NCBI GenBank assembly: GCA_001662425.1
Contig: BDDC01000182.1
Coordinates: 18,271 to 82,270, forward strand
Origin: Chlamydomonas sphaeroides
Taxonomy: Eukaryota > Chlorophyta > Chlorophyceae > Chlamydomonadales > Chlamydomonadaceae
Direction of reading: 5' to 3'
DNA: 64,000 nt
Within the stretch, counting starts at the first letter, position 1; every line of letters begins with the position of its first letter. Shown here one piece after another: positions 46,601 through 58,600 of the stretch. The notes beneath the pieces were generated by a model. The model searched no databases. It saw only the letters and a program-made list of their open reading frames with translations, and was not told where the DNA came from. Position numbers and translations under genes: made by a program.

Positions 46601-49600
46601 ATCAAACGTTAAGAACCGAGCCTAACGGAGCTCGCTAGACACCAGCGCGAGCAGTGCTAGCGGCAGTGCCCACCATTTGCCCAGAGCCACGTAGACCTCT
46701 GGCAGGAGGAGGCCACACGCAGGATGGGTATCAGTATGTTGTCAAGGCCGGCCGCACATGTAAGGCAGGAGCAGGCAGCTTGTACGGGCACACTACACAC
46801 GCACTCACCGAGGTTGCCGACCGCATGAGACCAATCCAAACCTGGACATCTGCACAATCAAGGGGCGCAACATGCCCGCAGGAAGTCAGGCGTCAGGTAA
46901 ATCTTTGTGTGGCGCATCAGCAGCCAAGCTCGGCTGCCAGGTCTCAGACCCACTGCTGGCGGACGTCCATCCGCCGAACACCAAGCTGCAAGTGGGCAGG
47001 GGGCCGGCGGCCGCAGTTAGTTGCTTGGCATGCATGCGGAGCTGGGGTGATGTCATGCGCAGCGGCAACATGTGTTCGCTATGGTGGCGCGCTCGCTTGC
47101 TTGCCTGCGCAGGCGGCTCATGACAACCTCTGACTCGTCCTGCAAGCACACGAACGGTGCATGCCGTGCGGCGTCGGGAGACAGCACGGCACCAAGGTGG
47201 CAGAGCAGCATCCCGTAATGCATACCAGGGTGGAGTGGTACGACAGGAGGCCGCCAACTGCGCCGCAGGTCTGCTGGGCGCCACTGTACGACTGCGCATC
47301 GCCAAAGAACTGCAGAGGGCACGGCCATCCCGGCAACACCAGCGGGTGAGTAGTCTCCACTAGTGCAACATGCGACTACCAGACACAAAGCACGCATAAC
47401 GTACGGGCAACGCTTGCACACAAGACAGTAGGGGCATGCCCGATGGTGTTCGGACCACTGCTAATCTTGACGCGTACCAGGTACTCGGCATCGCGGTGGG
47501 TGAAGCGGAATGTCGGTGTGAGGTTGGCTGAGGCCGGAGGCGATGGTGGCGGCGATGGCGGTGGCGAGAGGAACGCTGTCGCCGTGGCCTCAACCGGGAG
47601 TCCGGGCCAGTTGCCGACAGGAGCCCGGCAAACAAATGCGAAGCTGTCAGCCGAGGCGCAAGGCACAAGCTGCACACGAGACACGTTGGGCGGCAGTGTG
47701 GGGTCGAGCACGCCGCAAAGGCCGGCCCCATCGCCAGCCCCAGCCGCAGCGGCACTGGGCAGCGACCATGTAGAAAGCCGCGTGGCCGGCGTGGCCTGGC
47801 GGCAACACGGTAGGCGGTCGCACGACACCCATTAGCGAATGTGTTGAGGGCCACCATCTCAGCAATTGCAGTGCATCGTAAGTACCGTGTTTGTTCGCCA
47901 GCTTGCACGGCCGCTAGCGTCCCAGACAAGGGCCTGCAGCGGATTATGGTTGCATCAGCACGCATATGCGCATATGTGTGCGTGTGTGCGCGCCTGCCAC
48001 GTGACACGAATGGCACGCACCGTCCACACGGGCTCTGTCAGACTGATCTCGGCGAGCCAGGTAGTTACACGGGCCTCTTCGGCCGCATCGAGCAGCCACA
48101 GCAAGTCGTGGCCCTGTTGAAGGGGACACCAAAGGGCGGGGCCGGTAAGAGGAATGTGGTTTCGGTGCACCACGGCCACAACGCGCATCATGATCGTGCC
48201 GCCTCGGGCCGGGCATTCACTCGCCTGCGATGCGCAAATCTGCTGGGCCGTGAACAAGGTGACAGAGTGGGCGCGGTAGAGCATTAGATCCCATCCACCA
48301 GTAATTGAAGATGCACCGCTGAGGCGAATGCTATCGCCAGGGATGAGGTCTGCGTCCACAAGCACAGTCAAGGCAAGTCATGCGGCGGTTGGCGCACGCA
48401 CGATTGGGCAGCTAGCTTGCATAGCACGCATGCCCATACCAGCAAGGCTGGTGTCAACGGCAGAGCCTGCAATAGGCATGCGTCGTTAGTTCCAACCGCT
48501 GCTGTACTGTCCTCAGAGGGCAGGGCGCAGAGGTCTGCGCACTCACTCGTCTCGCACACGTATGCCGGCAGCTCTGAGGAGCAGCTGGTGGCGTGCAGGG
48601 AAGCCGAGGTGCTGTTGTCAGCCGGGAGCAGTAGCAGGCCGCAGTTGGGTGCGTCGCTGGCCTCGATAGCAACCACTGTGCCGTTGGGCACCACGGCACC
48701 GTTAAGCCACCTGCGGGGTGTTGAGTGCAAGGCACACACATGCGTTCATTCCAGCCATTGCAACTTGCGTGTCGCCGCATGCCGTGCATACCTGTACGTG
48801 TCGGCCTGTGCCAGGTACATGCCAACCCACAGCCCCAGCTCCAGCGTGCGGAGCTGTGATTCTGGCAGGTTATCCTCCAGCAGGCGGAGCAGGGCGTCGG
48901 CGGCGCCTGGGGTCTCCAGTGTCGCCAAGTGGCCGCCCTGCGCCTGGCACGTGCGGCGCGCGACCTCCCAGGTAGTAGGGGACGTCATGAGGCGATACTT
49001 GGCATCGCCGACAAGGGACACCAGCGCCGGGGACAGCGTCTCTGCGATTGCAGACCCCGCATATGTTGGATGTTGGTGAATCGTATACGCAACCACACAC
49101 GCACGGCTCACTCACCGATGGCGAGGGAGCTGGCCTGGACAAAGTTGGGCAGCAGGATGCGCTCGGCCGTGGCGCAGATCTGCGCGACTGAGGCATCCAC
49201 GCCGTAGTGAAGCACGTAGCCCGTCCGGTTGCTGTTGGCCTGGTACGACGCGGCGCTGAGCTGCTGTCCGTCCAGCGCGCGAGCGCACGCGCAGCGGCCG
49301 TCTGTGTACCACACCTGTGGGGACCGGGAGCATAGCCGTCAACAAACGACTAGCGGAGGCAGCAGCTGCCTCAAACGCACGCACCGATAGCATTGTCGAG
49401 GCGTAGGGCCAGGCCGGGGCCATTGAGCCAAGGCACGCTCTGGCACACGAGGCTGCATCGACTGGGCCAGCAACCGTTGCATCCATGCCCTCCAGACGGG
49501 GCACGGACCAGTCGGCACGGCACGCCACATGCAGAGAGCCTGCGGTGCACGCCCGGTCGGTTGAGCATTTGTGGATGGGGTGATTGCGCATATGTGAGGC

Positions 49601-52600
49601 ATGCCAAACGTGGTGTGTTTGGTGCCCATTCTCACTTGTCGCGGGCAGCATGTCCGCCAGCGGGTCGGGCTTGCCACAGATCGCGGCCCAGTGCAGTGCA
49701 CTGGACTGCAACTGGACAGCTTCTGGCGGTGGGACGGTGCCCGCAATGCCTGTGGTGCAGGGCATACGATGACGCTCAGGTTATCCATGCTCAATCGATT
49801 CGGCTCGGCATGCGCAGCAGTAGTGGTCACGTGAGTCAGCTCACCCGTCACCACGGTTCCGGAGGGGCAGGTGACCACGCGTGTCGAGGGTGCAAGTGGC
49901 GCAGATGTGCCCACACAGCCGAAGACAGGCAGCTCTGCGCACACGACATGAAGCACGCGGATTGGAAGGCAGGTGCGATCGGTACATGACTTGTGCAAAG
50001 GAAATATGTTGCCTCGCATGGTGTCATGCATTCCGTTCGTTCCACGCACCCTTTCTGCAGAGGGGCAGCGCCAGCGCAGAGCACCTTTCCGCCTTCCAGA
50101 TGTCCCGGTCGGACTGGAACTCCCACACCGCGCAATTTCTGCGTGTTGAGGCCGCCGGCTCGCCCAGCCACCAGCGGTCGTAGCTGACCTCCGAACCGTC
50201 CACCCAGGTCCAAGAGCCCTCAACGCGGCTGTCGGAGGCTCCCAGCCACACGCTGACGGGAATGGCACCACCAAGACCCGCCGCCCACTCCATGACCATG
50301 TCATCAAGGTCATCGGCATCATCCGACACCATGGCATACGTTAGGTCGCCGCCCTGTGCACAATGCATGCAGAAAGAGGTTGTTGTCTGGGACTGCCTCC
50401 GCACGCTGCAATGCTGTGCAAGCACACCTGCTGTTGGCAGAAGGAGCGCGCATCGGGCCATGCCATCAGCTCATGGTAGAGTGAGTACACTCTGTCCCTG
50501 ATGGTGATGGTCGCCGCGGGTAACACGCTCAGTGCCGCGGATGGCTGGACGCCTGACCGGCGCCGGCACAGGAATCGCAGAGCATCAGCTGCGCAGTCCA
50601 TCGTTGTCCAGTCCACGGGGCCGGCCTTCTTGCCAGCAGACAGCGACAACTTCAACACGCCGCAAAGCGAGTTGCCAGAGGCTTTGGGTAGTATCTGTGC
50701 CCGGCTTGCATCCACAGCAGTCCCAATGGCGGTCATCCAGGTGGAGCTGCCCTTGTCGTACACTGCACCGAACCACACCCGCAGTGTGGCCTTGGGGTAG
50801 CTCCCCGAGGCCCAGCTGACGAGCATGTCCTCCACAACAGCCACCTCGTCAGAACTGCCCAGCTCGGCCAGCCGGCCGCCGTGTGCCTGTGCGCGGAACG
50901 TCAGGCGCAATCTTGGCCACATGAAACGTGATTCGCAAACGCAAAGGACCCACGCACCTCACACACGCTATGGGCCGGGTAGAAGGGCGAGACCATGTCG
51001 AACAGCAGCAACTCGTCACCAGACAGCAGCCGAGCCGCCATGGCTGCCCGGGCGCTTCGTGCGACACTGGTGTCCAACGGAGCTCGTGGGCTGGCGCCGG
51101 CCTGCTGGCTGCCGCCGTCCGCTGACAGCGCGCGCCGGCACAGCGGCCGGGCCAGGGCGTTCACGTTGGGGCCGCTGGTGCACTGGCGCCTCACGAAGGA
51201 CGTGGATGACGTGTTGATGCCCGTGATCCGCATGACGCCGCATGATTTCTGATCCAGCAGGCCTGTGCGCACAGTGGGTTGGTTGTTGGGTTGGCGTGCA
51301 GGTAGGAGGGTTCCAGGTTCCCAGCACTGCAGGGGTGCGTAGCAACGCTGGTGATCGTTGTCTGCCTCACCCTGGACTCTGTAGACTGAAACGAGCTCCG
51401 AGGGGCCACCGCAGGACTGTGCACATGCAATGAGCGACAAGGAAGACCAAGGGTCGCGGTGCGGCCTCGAAGCAGCTGGGCCGCCCGACAAGGGAATCGC
51501 TCGCACCTGTGACTGATCACCAGGGCAACGGTCGTTGCAGACAGTATTGAAGACAGACGAGGGGCCGGACCGCACAGCAAGTGCCTGCAAGCCGTCCCAG
51601 AAATGCGATTGTTAATGGACGCAACATTCAGTCTAATTGCACGTGCGCTAGGATCCTTGCCTCACTGTCCCCCGCCAAACATTGTCCTGCGCAGAGCGGG
51701 GGCAGCCGGGGGGAGGCTTAATAGATGCAAGCTTGAGTATGCAAAATCCGGCCGTGTCCATGCAGCACTGCTGGAACTCACTGGAGCTCAGGGCGTACAG
51801 GTTGAAACCTGGGGCCGCAGAGTGCATTTGCGAGACTCAGTGTTGATGTGGGTGTGGGTGTGTGCGTGAAGTGGTAGCATACCCTGGCATGCGACATGGT
51901 GATATCCGCTAAGGTTTGGCCGGCTTCCTACCAGCACGGCGTGCCAGCACGCCGCATAGCTGTGGTGTCATGTGCGTCTGTGGAGTGGTGGCGAAAGAGA
52001 GGGGACCCTTAGCGCTGTCGGCCCACGGCATGTTGGCAAGTTCAGCGGAATGGGTACATACCTCGTCCGACAGAAGGAGGGTGGGGAAAGCGGAGCGTCT
52101 GGAGTCCCTGAAACAACCCAGAAGCCTGTCGAGGACAGGCCCTGACCACGGCAGACCGAAGACTCTCATTTCTGCCACCGCCGCGGGCTGCTGTCCAGCG
52201 GTCTGCAGCACAACCCATAATCCATACGCCGGCGTGGAGAGCGGTATGTTGATGACTGCCCCATCAGCTGACGAAGTGGCGGTGGCGTCAGCGAGCGTGT
52301 CAGCCAGCAGGTTGACAGCAGGGACTGCTCGGCAGGCAGGCAGGCCAAAGCTTGCCGCGGCCTTACTCGTGTAGTTGACCGTCTGAGTCCACACAACCGG
52401 GTTGGCCCCCATGAACGCCGCATCCGCAGCGGACGCCATGGACTGGTTGCCCACCCGGATGACAGAGTTGACAAATCTGGGCGCGGTTGGGATTGTGACA
52501 ACTAAGCCGGTAGTACGACAACGGGCTGGAGTACTGGCAACGCACAGCAGCCGCCCGCCATCTATGTACGGCAGCAAGCCCACTTCCCCATTCCGCGTGC

Positions 52601-55600
52601 GTACCTTTCAGAAACCCGCGACGGACCATCTTCAACTCGCAAAATAATCTCAAATCTCTCGACAATGCACAGAACGGTAAGATCAACCGCAAGCCACGGG
52701 CGCGCTGCGCGGACACACCAGCGAGCAGGCATGGCTGGGTTTAGCAGATGGCCGCGGCGCAGTCCCCACAGACCCGCAGCAACAACGTCTACAAAGTCCC
52801 AGCCCCAGGCCTTGCCGTCGCTGGCCGCGGCCTGCCACCAGCTCTCACTGCGAACCGTGAAAGCGGCAAGCGTGAGGCAATGCAGCCCACATCACCACGG
52901 GTGGTGCATTCCGCACTCACACGCCAATGCTGTAGTCGAATGCTTTGTCGGGAGAAACAACCGCGCCAGCCGCTGACGATGCAAACGCCGGCCTGTCCAG
53001 TACCACCGGCAAGGAATCACTTTGTCTCAGATAATTAGTACGCGCTGATGACTGTGTATCCAGATGGCAGCAGGCAGGCGAGGCATCACGCGGTGACAAC
53101 GGCACCAACCTGTCCTTCGCTACGTTGTAGAGGTTGGGGCGTGGCACCGCCGGCAGGGCGCCGTCGGTAGGACAGCAGAGCATAGTGATCTGGCTGAGGC
53201 CAATGTCCTGTGTGCGGTGGGATAAAAGCCCCGCCGGGAGAGGGCGACATGGGAGCGTTATCCAAGCTACAGCCACAACGCCCCTCCGCAAGCAATGCGG
53301 CTAGCTGGCTACGTATGTAGCTAGGCCGCAGCCATTTCTGCTTCTGCTTCTGTTTGTATTTCTATTTACGCAGCCCTTACATCGCCGAGGTCGCCGAGCG
53401 GGGCTTGCGAAACCGCAGATACACCGCACACGTAGTGGTGAGCCTGCGCGAAGCAAGGGTTATGCGCAATAATGCCCAGCATGTGAGGGCAGTCCATCCA
53501 GCGTGCTAGGCCGGTGGGGGATGCCATTTCCCGCGAGTCTGGATGTGTGGCCCTTGCCCCGCTCAATTAGCCATGCCTGCAGCCAGCCTGCTGCTGGCCC
53601 CACTCACGGGGCAGCGCACTGCACCAAGCATCCTGTCACTGCTGATGTCGGCCTCGGGGTCCGCGAGGCCGCCGCCGTAGCTGATCGGGGGGTCGGATAG
53701 GTGAGGCATGGGTGTGAGGCACTGCTGGGGCCGGGCAATCACGCATACATGCGATGCGGGCCGCACACCTAGCGCCATCGAGTAATGGCCGCACTCACTT
53801 GCACAGCAGGGCCACGTTAGTAATGCCAAAGCCATCGCCATCAGCCGAGCCGCCCCACACCTGTGTCGTCATGCATTGACGCACACGGTCACACGTCCGC
53901 ACGGCACGGCCAGGGCCGTGTTTGGTCGCTGGGATGCAGTCACGCCATCAGCACACGCCCTTGCAGTTGCGGTCAGCGGGTGCTTGCGGGACCAGCAGAC
54001 GACCCACCGCCATGCCGACCGCATGGTTGTACGGCGACCCCGTTGAGTTGCAATAGCTGCACATGAAGAGTCGGTGCACGACGTCGTTCGGGGTTGCAGT
54101 GAGCTAGGGAGCGCACACGGGAGCGCAATGCACAAGCATGGCCCCGACATCGTGCCCCCTCCCGCAGCCATCGCACCGCCAGCCGGTTTCAGTGCCGACG
54201 GTTTGCCAGTCAGGTCCCGATCGGATGACACTCGAAGCCGGGCCCTGACCGTCGGCTGTCACTCCGTCGCCGCACCAGAGCGACATGGACAGCACGCCAT
54301 GGAGGTCACGAGCTCCACCCGGCAGTGTGTCGTTGCTGCTGGCTGCGTAAATGCGGAGCCGGATGCCGCGCACGAAGCGCCCGGCCGGGCACAGCGCATC
54401 CTCGTATCGCTGGCCTTGCGTCGACACGTACGGCAGGCGGTGGCGGGTGACGGTGAGGGCCCCTCGAACTGGTGTCGACCATCGCAGGTTGCTGGGCACA
54501 CGCGTTATGCCATCGACTGAGTACACCCAGCTGCCGTCGGGGGCGCGGTTGCTTGCCCCGAACCACGCGTTGACCACGAAGGAGCGATTGTTGCGGCTGC
54601 CGTAGCGCTCCGTGAGCATCCTGCCAACCTGGGGGTGGAGGTGATCGCAGCATAGCTTGCTCGCATGCAGTCGTGGATTTGGTAAATGTAAGGGCATCGA
54701 ACTCCTTACCCTGGCAGCATCCTGCGGGTTGGTGAACCACGCAAGTGACCCGCCGCCTTGCGCCTGGCATAGGTTCTCAGCTGCGTCAAAGTCCGTCGTG
54801 ATGTCATAGAGAGCATAGTGCACGCCTTGCTCCACCGTCTGCGCAAGTGGCGGGTTGCTGCCGCCCAGGCTGCTGGGAAGGTTGATCATGCAGAGCGGCC
54901 GAGCCCACGAGCCCCGGCAGGGGGCGTCGCGCCAGCCCATGCCGCTGTTGGCGTAAGCGACCAGCGCGCAGTCCTCCCGCAGGCCTGTTGCAGTTGGGAG
55001 CACAGGGCCACAGGATCAGAGGCGGAGGCAGATCAGAGGCGCGGCCAGACAGCGAGGGCCCACTTGGCCCGCCCACACCGGGTGAGAGGTCGCACGCGCG
55101 CATGCATCCATGCACACAATCATGGCGCACGGACGGGGGGTGCCCCTGCCTCTGCAACGGCATTGGCGGGGCCCATGCTGTGCCCACACCCCATCGAAAG
55201 CGATGCCCACCTGTCGCGTTAACCGAGCCCGCGGCATCGGGGCGAGCCAGAATGCCCTCAGATGGCTGGCCGGGCAGCCACATGGTGGGGCTGGCTTCCT
55301 CGTTGGTCGAGGCCCAGCGCCAGATGCCTGCCTCGGCGACGCTGGACGTCAGGCCCAACCAAGCCTCCAGCAGGCCGCCGTCGCGGCTGAGCAGGGATGC
55401 AAACTGGGCCGCCAGATTGTTCACAAGAACAGCGAAATTCTGGGACGCCTCGCTCGTGGCCAGCTCGGCGAGTGTTCCGCCGACGGCCTCGCACAAGGCC
55501 TGGGCGCGCGGCTGGTCGTACATGCCGTCGTAGGCAGCAATGATGGCCCTGCCTCTGTTGATTACGCGGGATGTGAGGGGCTGCAGTGCCGCAATGGCCG

Positions 55601-58600
55601 CGCGCTCCTGGATGGAGGGGTTCTCGGTGCCAGCGGCGCGACGACAAGCAACGCGGTGCACTGCGTCGCATGCCACATCCGTAAAGCCCTTGGGTTCGAC
55701 CGTGTCCAGCATCGCACAGTCCCTGCCGCTGCTGCTAGCCGTGGCGGACGGAGCGCCTGTAGGAAGGTAGGCAGCGCACAAGGATCAATAGCGGGCGGGA
55801 CAGCATTCCAGCGTGAGACGCAGCGTTGCGCCCACCCCGCTGTGCTGTGGTCACGCAGGGCTGGCCTCAACCAGATGGCGGCAGCAGGTGGCAGCGGCTA
55901 TGAGCCCACGAGCGCACCTGGCGCCCAGCGATGGTTGAAGGGTGTGACGCCAGTCGGCACCAGGGGTGAGACCCCAGTGGTCACGCTGTATAGGAGAGGG
56001 CTGGTCGGGTACCTGCAGGGCCGCGCCACGGGCTGCTCAGCGTGTAGCAACGAACATGACAACTGCGGGCTGAGCACGTTCGGGGCGTCAGTCGCGCTAC
56101 GTTGCAGCTGCACAGTGAGTTGTAGTGCAGCTAGTCCATGCGCCCGCCGCGTGTGTGGGAGTTGGCGCACCTCCACTTGTTGGCAGTGTCGATCACACAC
56201 ACGGATGCGGCGTTGGTGGAGCACGGCACGTCGGCCCAGACGTGCGTGCACCTGCGGAGCGGATCAAGGTAGGTGCGTTTGCCGTGTTCGGGGCATGGCC
56301 TGGACTGGGCGGCAGCGGGGCGTGCAATTCATCCCAATGACCGCACCTGCCCCAGTTGCTCGCGCCGTCAAAGTCCTGCTGGATGCAGCTGAGCTGGATG
56401 GCCGAGCAGCCATTCCCGGCTTCAGGTGTGGTTCGGATCCAATTGCCAGCATATGCGAACGGCTGGTTGTCAACCCAACGCCAGGTGCCGGTACCGTCTG
56501 CGGTAGCAACACATGTCGTAGGCAGATGACACGTGAGCGCACGCACAGCGTACGTAACAGTCACAGTTACAACAACAAATGTAGTTGCTGGCATATATAG
56601 CCTCTGTGTACGCACCCCTGTCGTTCAGGCCGATGTGCAAATATGCTACGCCGACTGCGCCCCCATAATCATAGTCGTCGGCCTCCTCATTTTCCTCCAC
56701 TGTGAACGTCAGCGACGACAAGAAAACTGAGGCCTGGCCCAGCAGGTCGTTCATGACTCGTTCATACTCAGCTGCACTGCTAAAGCTGGCGAGACCGTCG
56801 TTGCCCAGCTGGACACATGCGTCGTTGGCATCGGCCCAGCTGTTGGTGGCCGAGAGAACCTGAAACCGCCGGCCGGACACGAGGGTGCTACCAGAAGCGG
56901 GCGTATCTGCATGCCGATTACAACAATGCAATCGATCGATTGAGACGCTTGTAATTCAAGCGGCTCTTGTGAGCCGGTGCTGCGCAAGCCTGCTGCGCCA
57001 GCGCACCTCGCTCGCAGATGTAGGGGAAAAAGTACCATTGCGAGTCGCAGTAAACGTTGACCCAGGTGTGGGATGCGCATGTCTTTGTGGCGCTGTCGCA
57101 GCCGCTCGACATGATGGCAACGCACTCGCCGCCGCCTGACACTGGGTAGGCGGTGCTCCACTGCGCGAGCTCGGACTCGACTGGCCTGGCGACATCGCCC
57201 CACGAGTCGCCCATCCAGGAGTAGGTCCTCGGGTCCTGGCTAACTGCCGCACCCAACACTCTAAACTCCGAGATCTGCATGGACCAGGAACACATCGGGT
57301 GATCGGCACGCACGAGCGGACTGCACAGCTGCCAGCAGCAACCGCCTGCCCGAGTGCACGTACCTGGAGGAACCGATCTGGAGCGGAGATGGCGACATCG
57401 TAACATGAGGCACGGCGTCAGGCAAGCGAGCCCACCCTCATGGAATCCTGTTATATCTTGCAGATCTGCTTACCTCTTTGTGTGGCCGGCGCAAAGTTCT
57501 GCAACATCGGGAAGCGGTACGGTAGGCCGAGGTAGGGCACGCAGAATGTCAACACGAGTTGCGCCATGGGGCCCACGCCACGCTCGTCTGCCGGGGAGCG
57601 AGCTCACCTGGAATGTGACCCATCTGCAGAAGGTACGGGCACAGCAAAGCGATCAGACCGCAGTCAGGCCATGGCAGCGAGTGTCACCCACCCGCCCGCC
57701 CGCCCGCCCACCCGCCCGCCCGCCTGCCCCCCGACCTCCAACCCGTTCGCCCTTTCTTACTGGCCAACAGCAATCTCTCCGACTACAGCCTTGATGCTTG
57801 AGTCCACTTCGTAGATTCTATCCGGCTCCTGCGCCAAGGGGCCAGGTCTCAGCCGTTTTCCGCAGCAGCTTGCAATCTGAGTTACAGCAGTTGTCGTGCT
57901 TGGATGGATGGCGAGGTGGTGCGACAGCGCTACGTGCCTGCTTCCACACAAGCTTGTTGAGGTGTATGCTTGGGCCGTCGGACACACTCCTGCGATGGAT
58001 AGGATTGAAGAAGCAGGCGGCAAATTTGCTTGCCAACGCATTACGGTACTTCAGCAAGGTGCCCGCACTGCCCAGCACTGCGCTTACTTAATTGCTGCGA
58101 AGCCCACGCGCAGCTCGGAGTGCCTGGCAGCCAAGCAAGAAAGAGCGGACCAGCGCCCGCATCCGCAAAGTTAGCAATGTCACATGCATGCATGCAAGCA
58201 GGCGGGATGGGCCAGTAGGTGGCCAACGCACATCCGTGCACCCCAGGCGCGAGGGCGGACGTCGGCACTCACCGGATGTTGAAGATGGCGTCTCCTGTGG
58301 ACCAGATTTCCACAGAGCTCACGCGTGAGGTCCGCTGCAAGTTGACGCTTATCCTGCGGTCCAGCAGCGCGCAAGAATCGATGCATGGCTGCTGGCTGGC
58401 GGCACCGGCAGCAGGCATCTCGAGGCCGATTGCACAGGCTATATTGCCATGGCACGACACGGCAGGCCCACGCCATGCAACCCACCAGGGGCTCCCGCCA
58501 TCAGTGTTGGTGCGGAAGTCAGTCGACGGGTCAAAGTCGAGCGCACGTGTCTGTGCGCGCGACGGGATATGCGCGGGCCAGCATGTAGTGACTGGGCCTA

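Noticed and set aside
49339..50337. 332-codon minus-strand frame
   Set aside because: It is a different frame from the CTLD exon 50353-50050 and reads through introns; Arg/Pro-rich shadow.
55110..56600. 496-codon plus-strand frame
   Set aside because: Antisense to well-supported CTLD exons of the giant gene; no recognisable domain.
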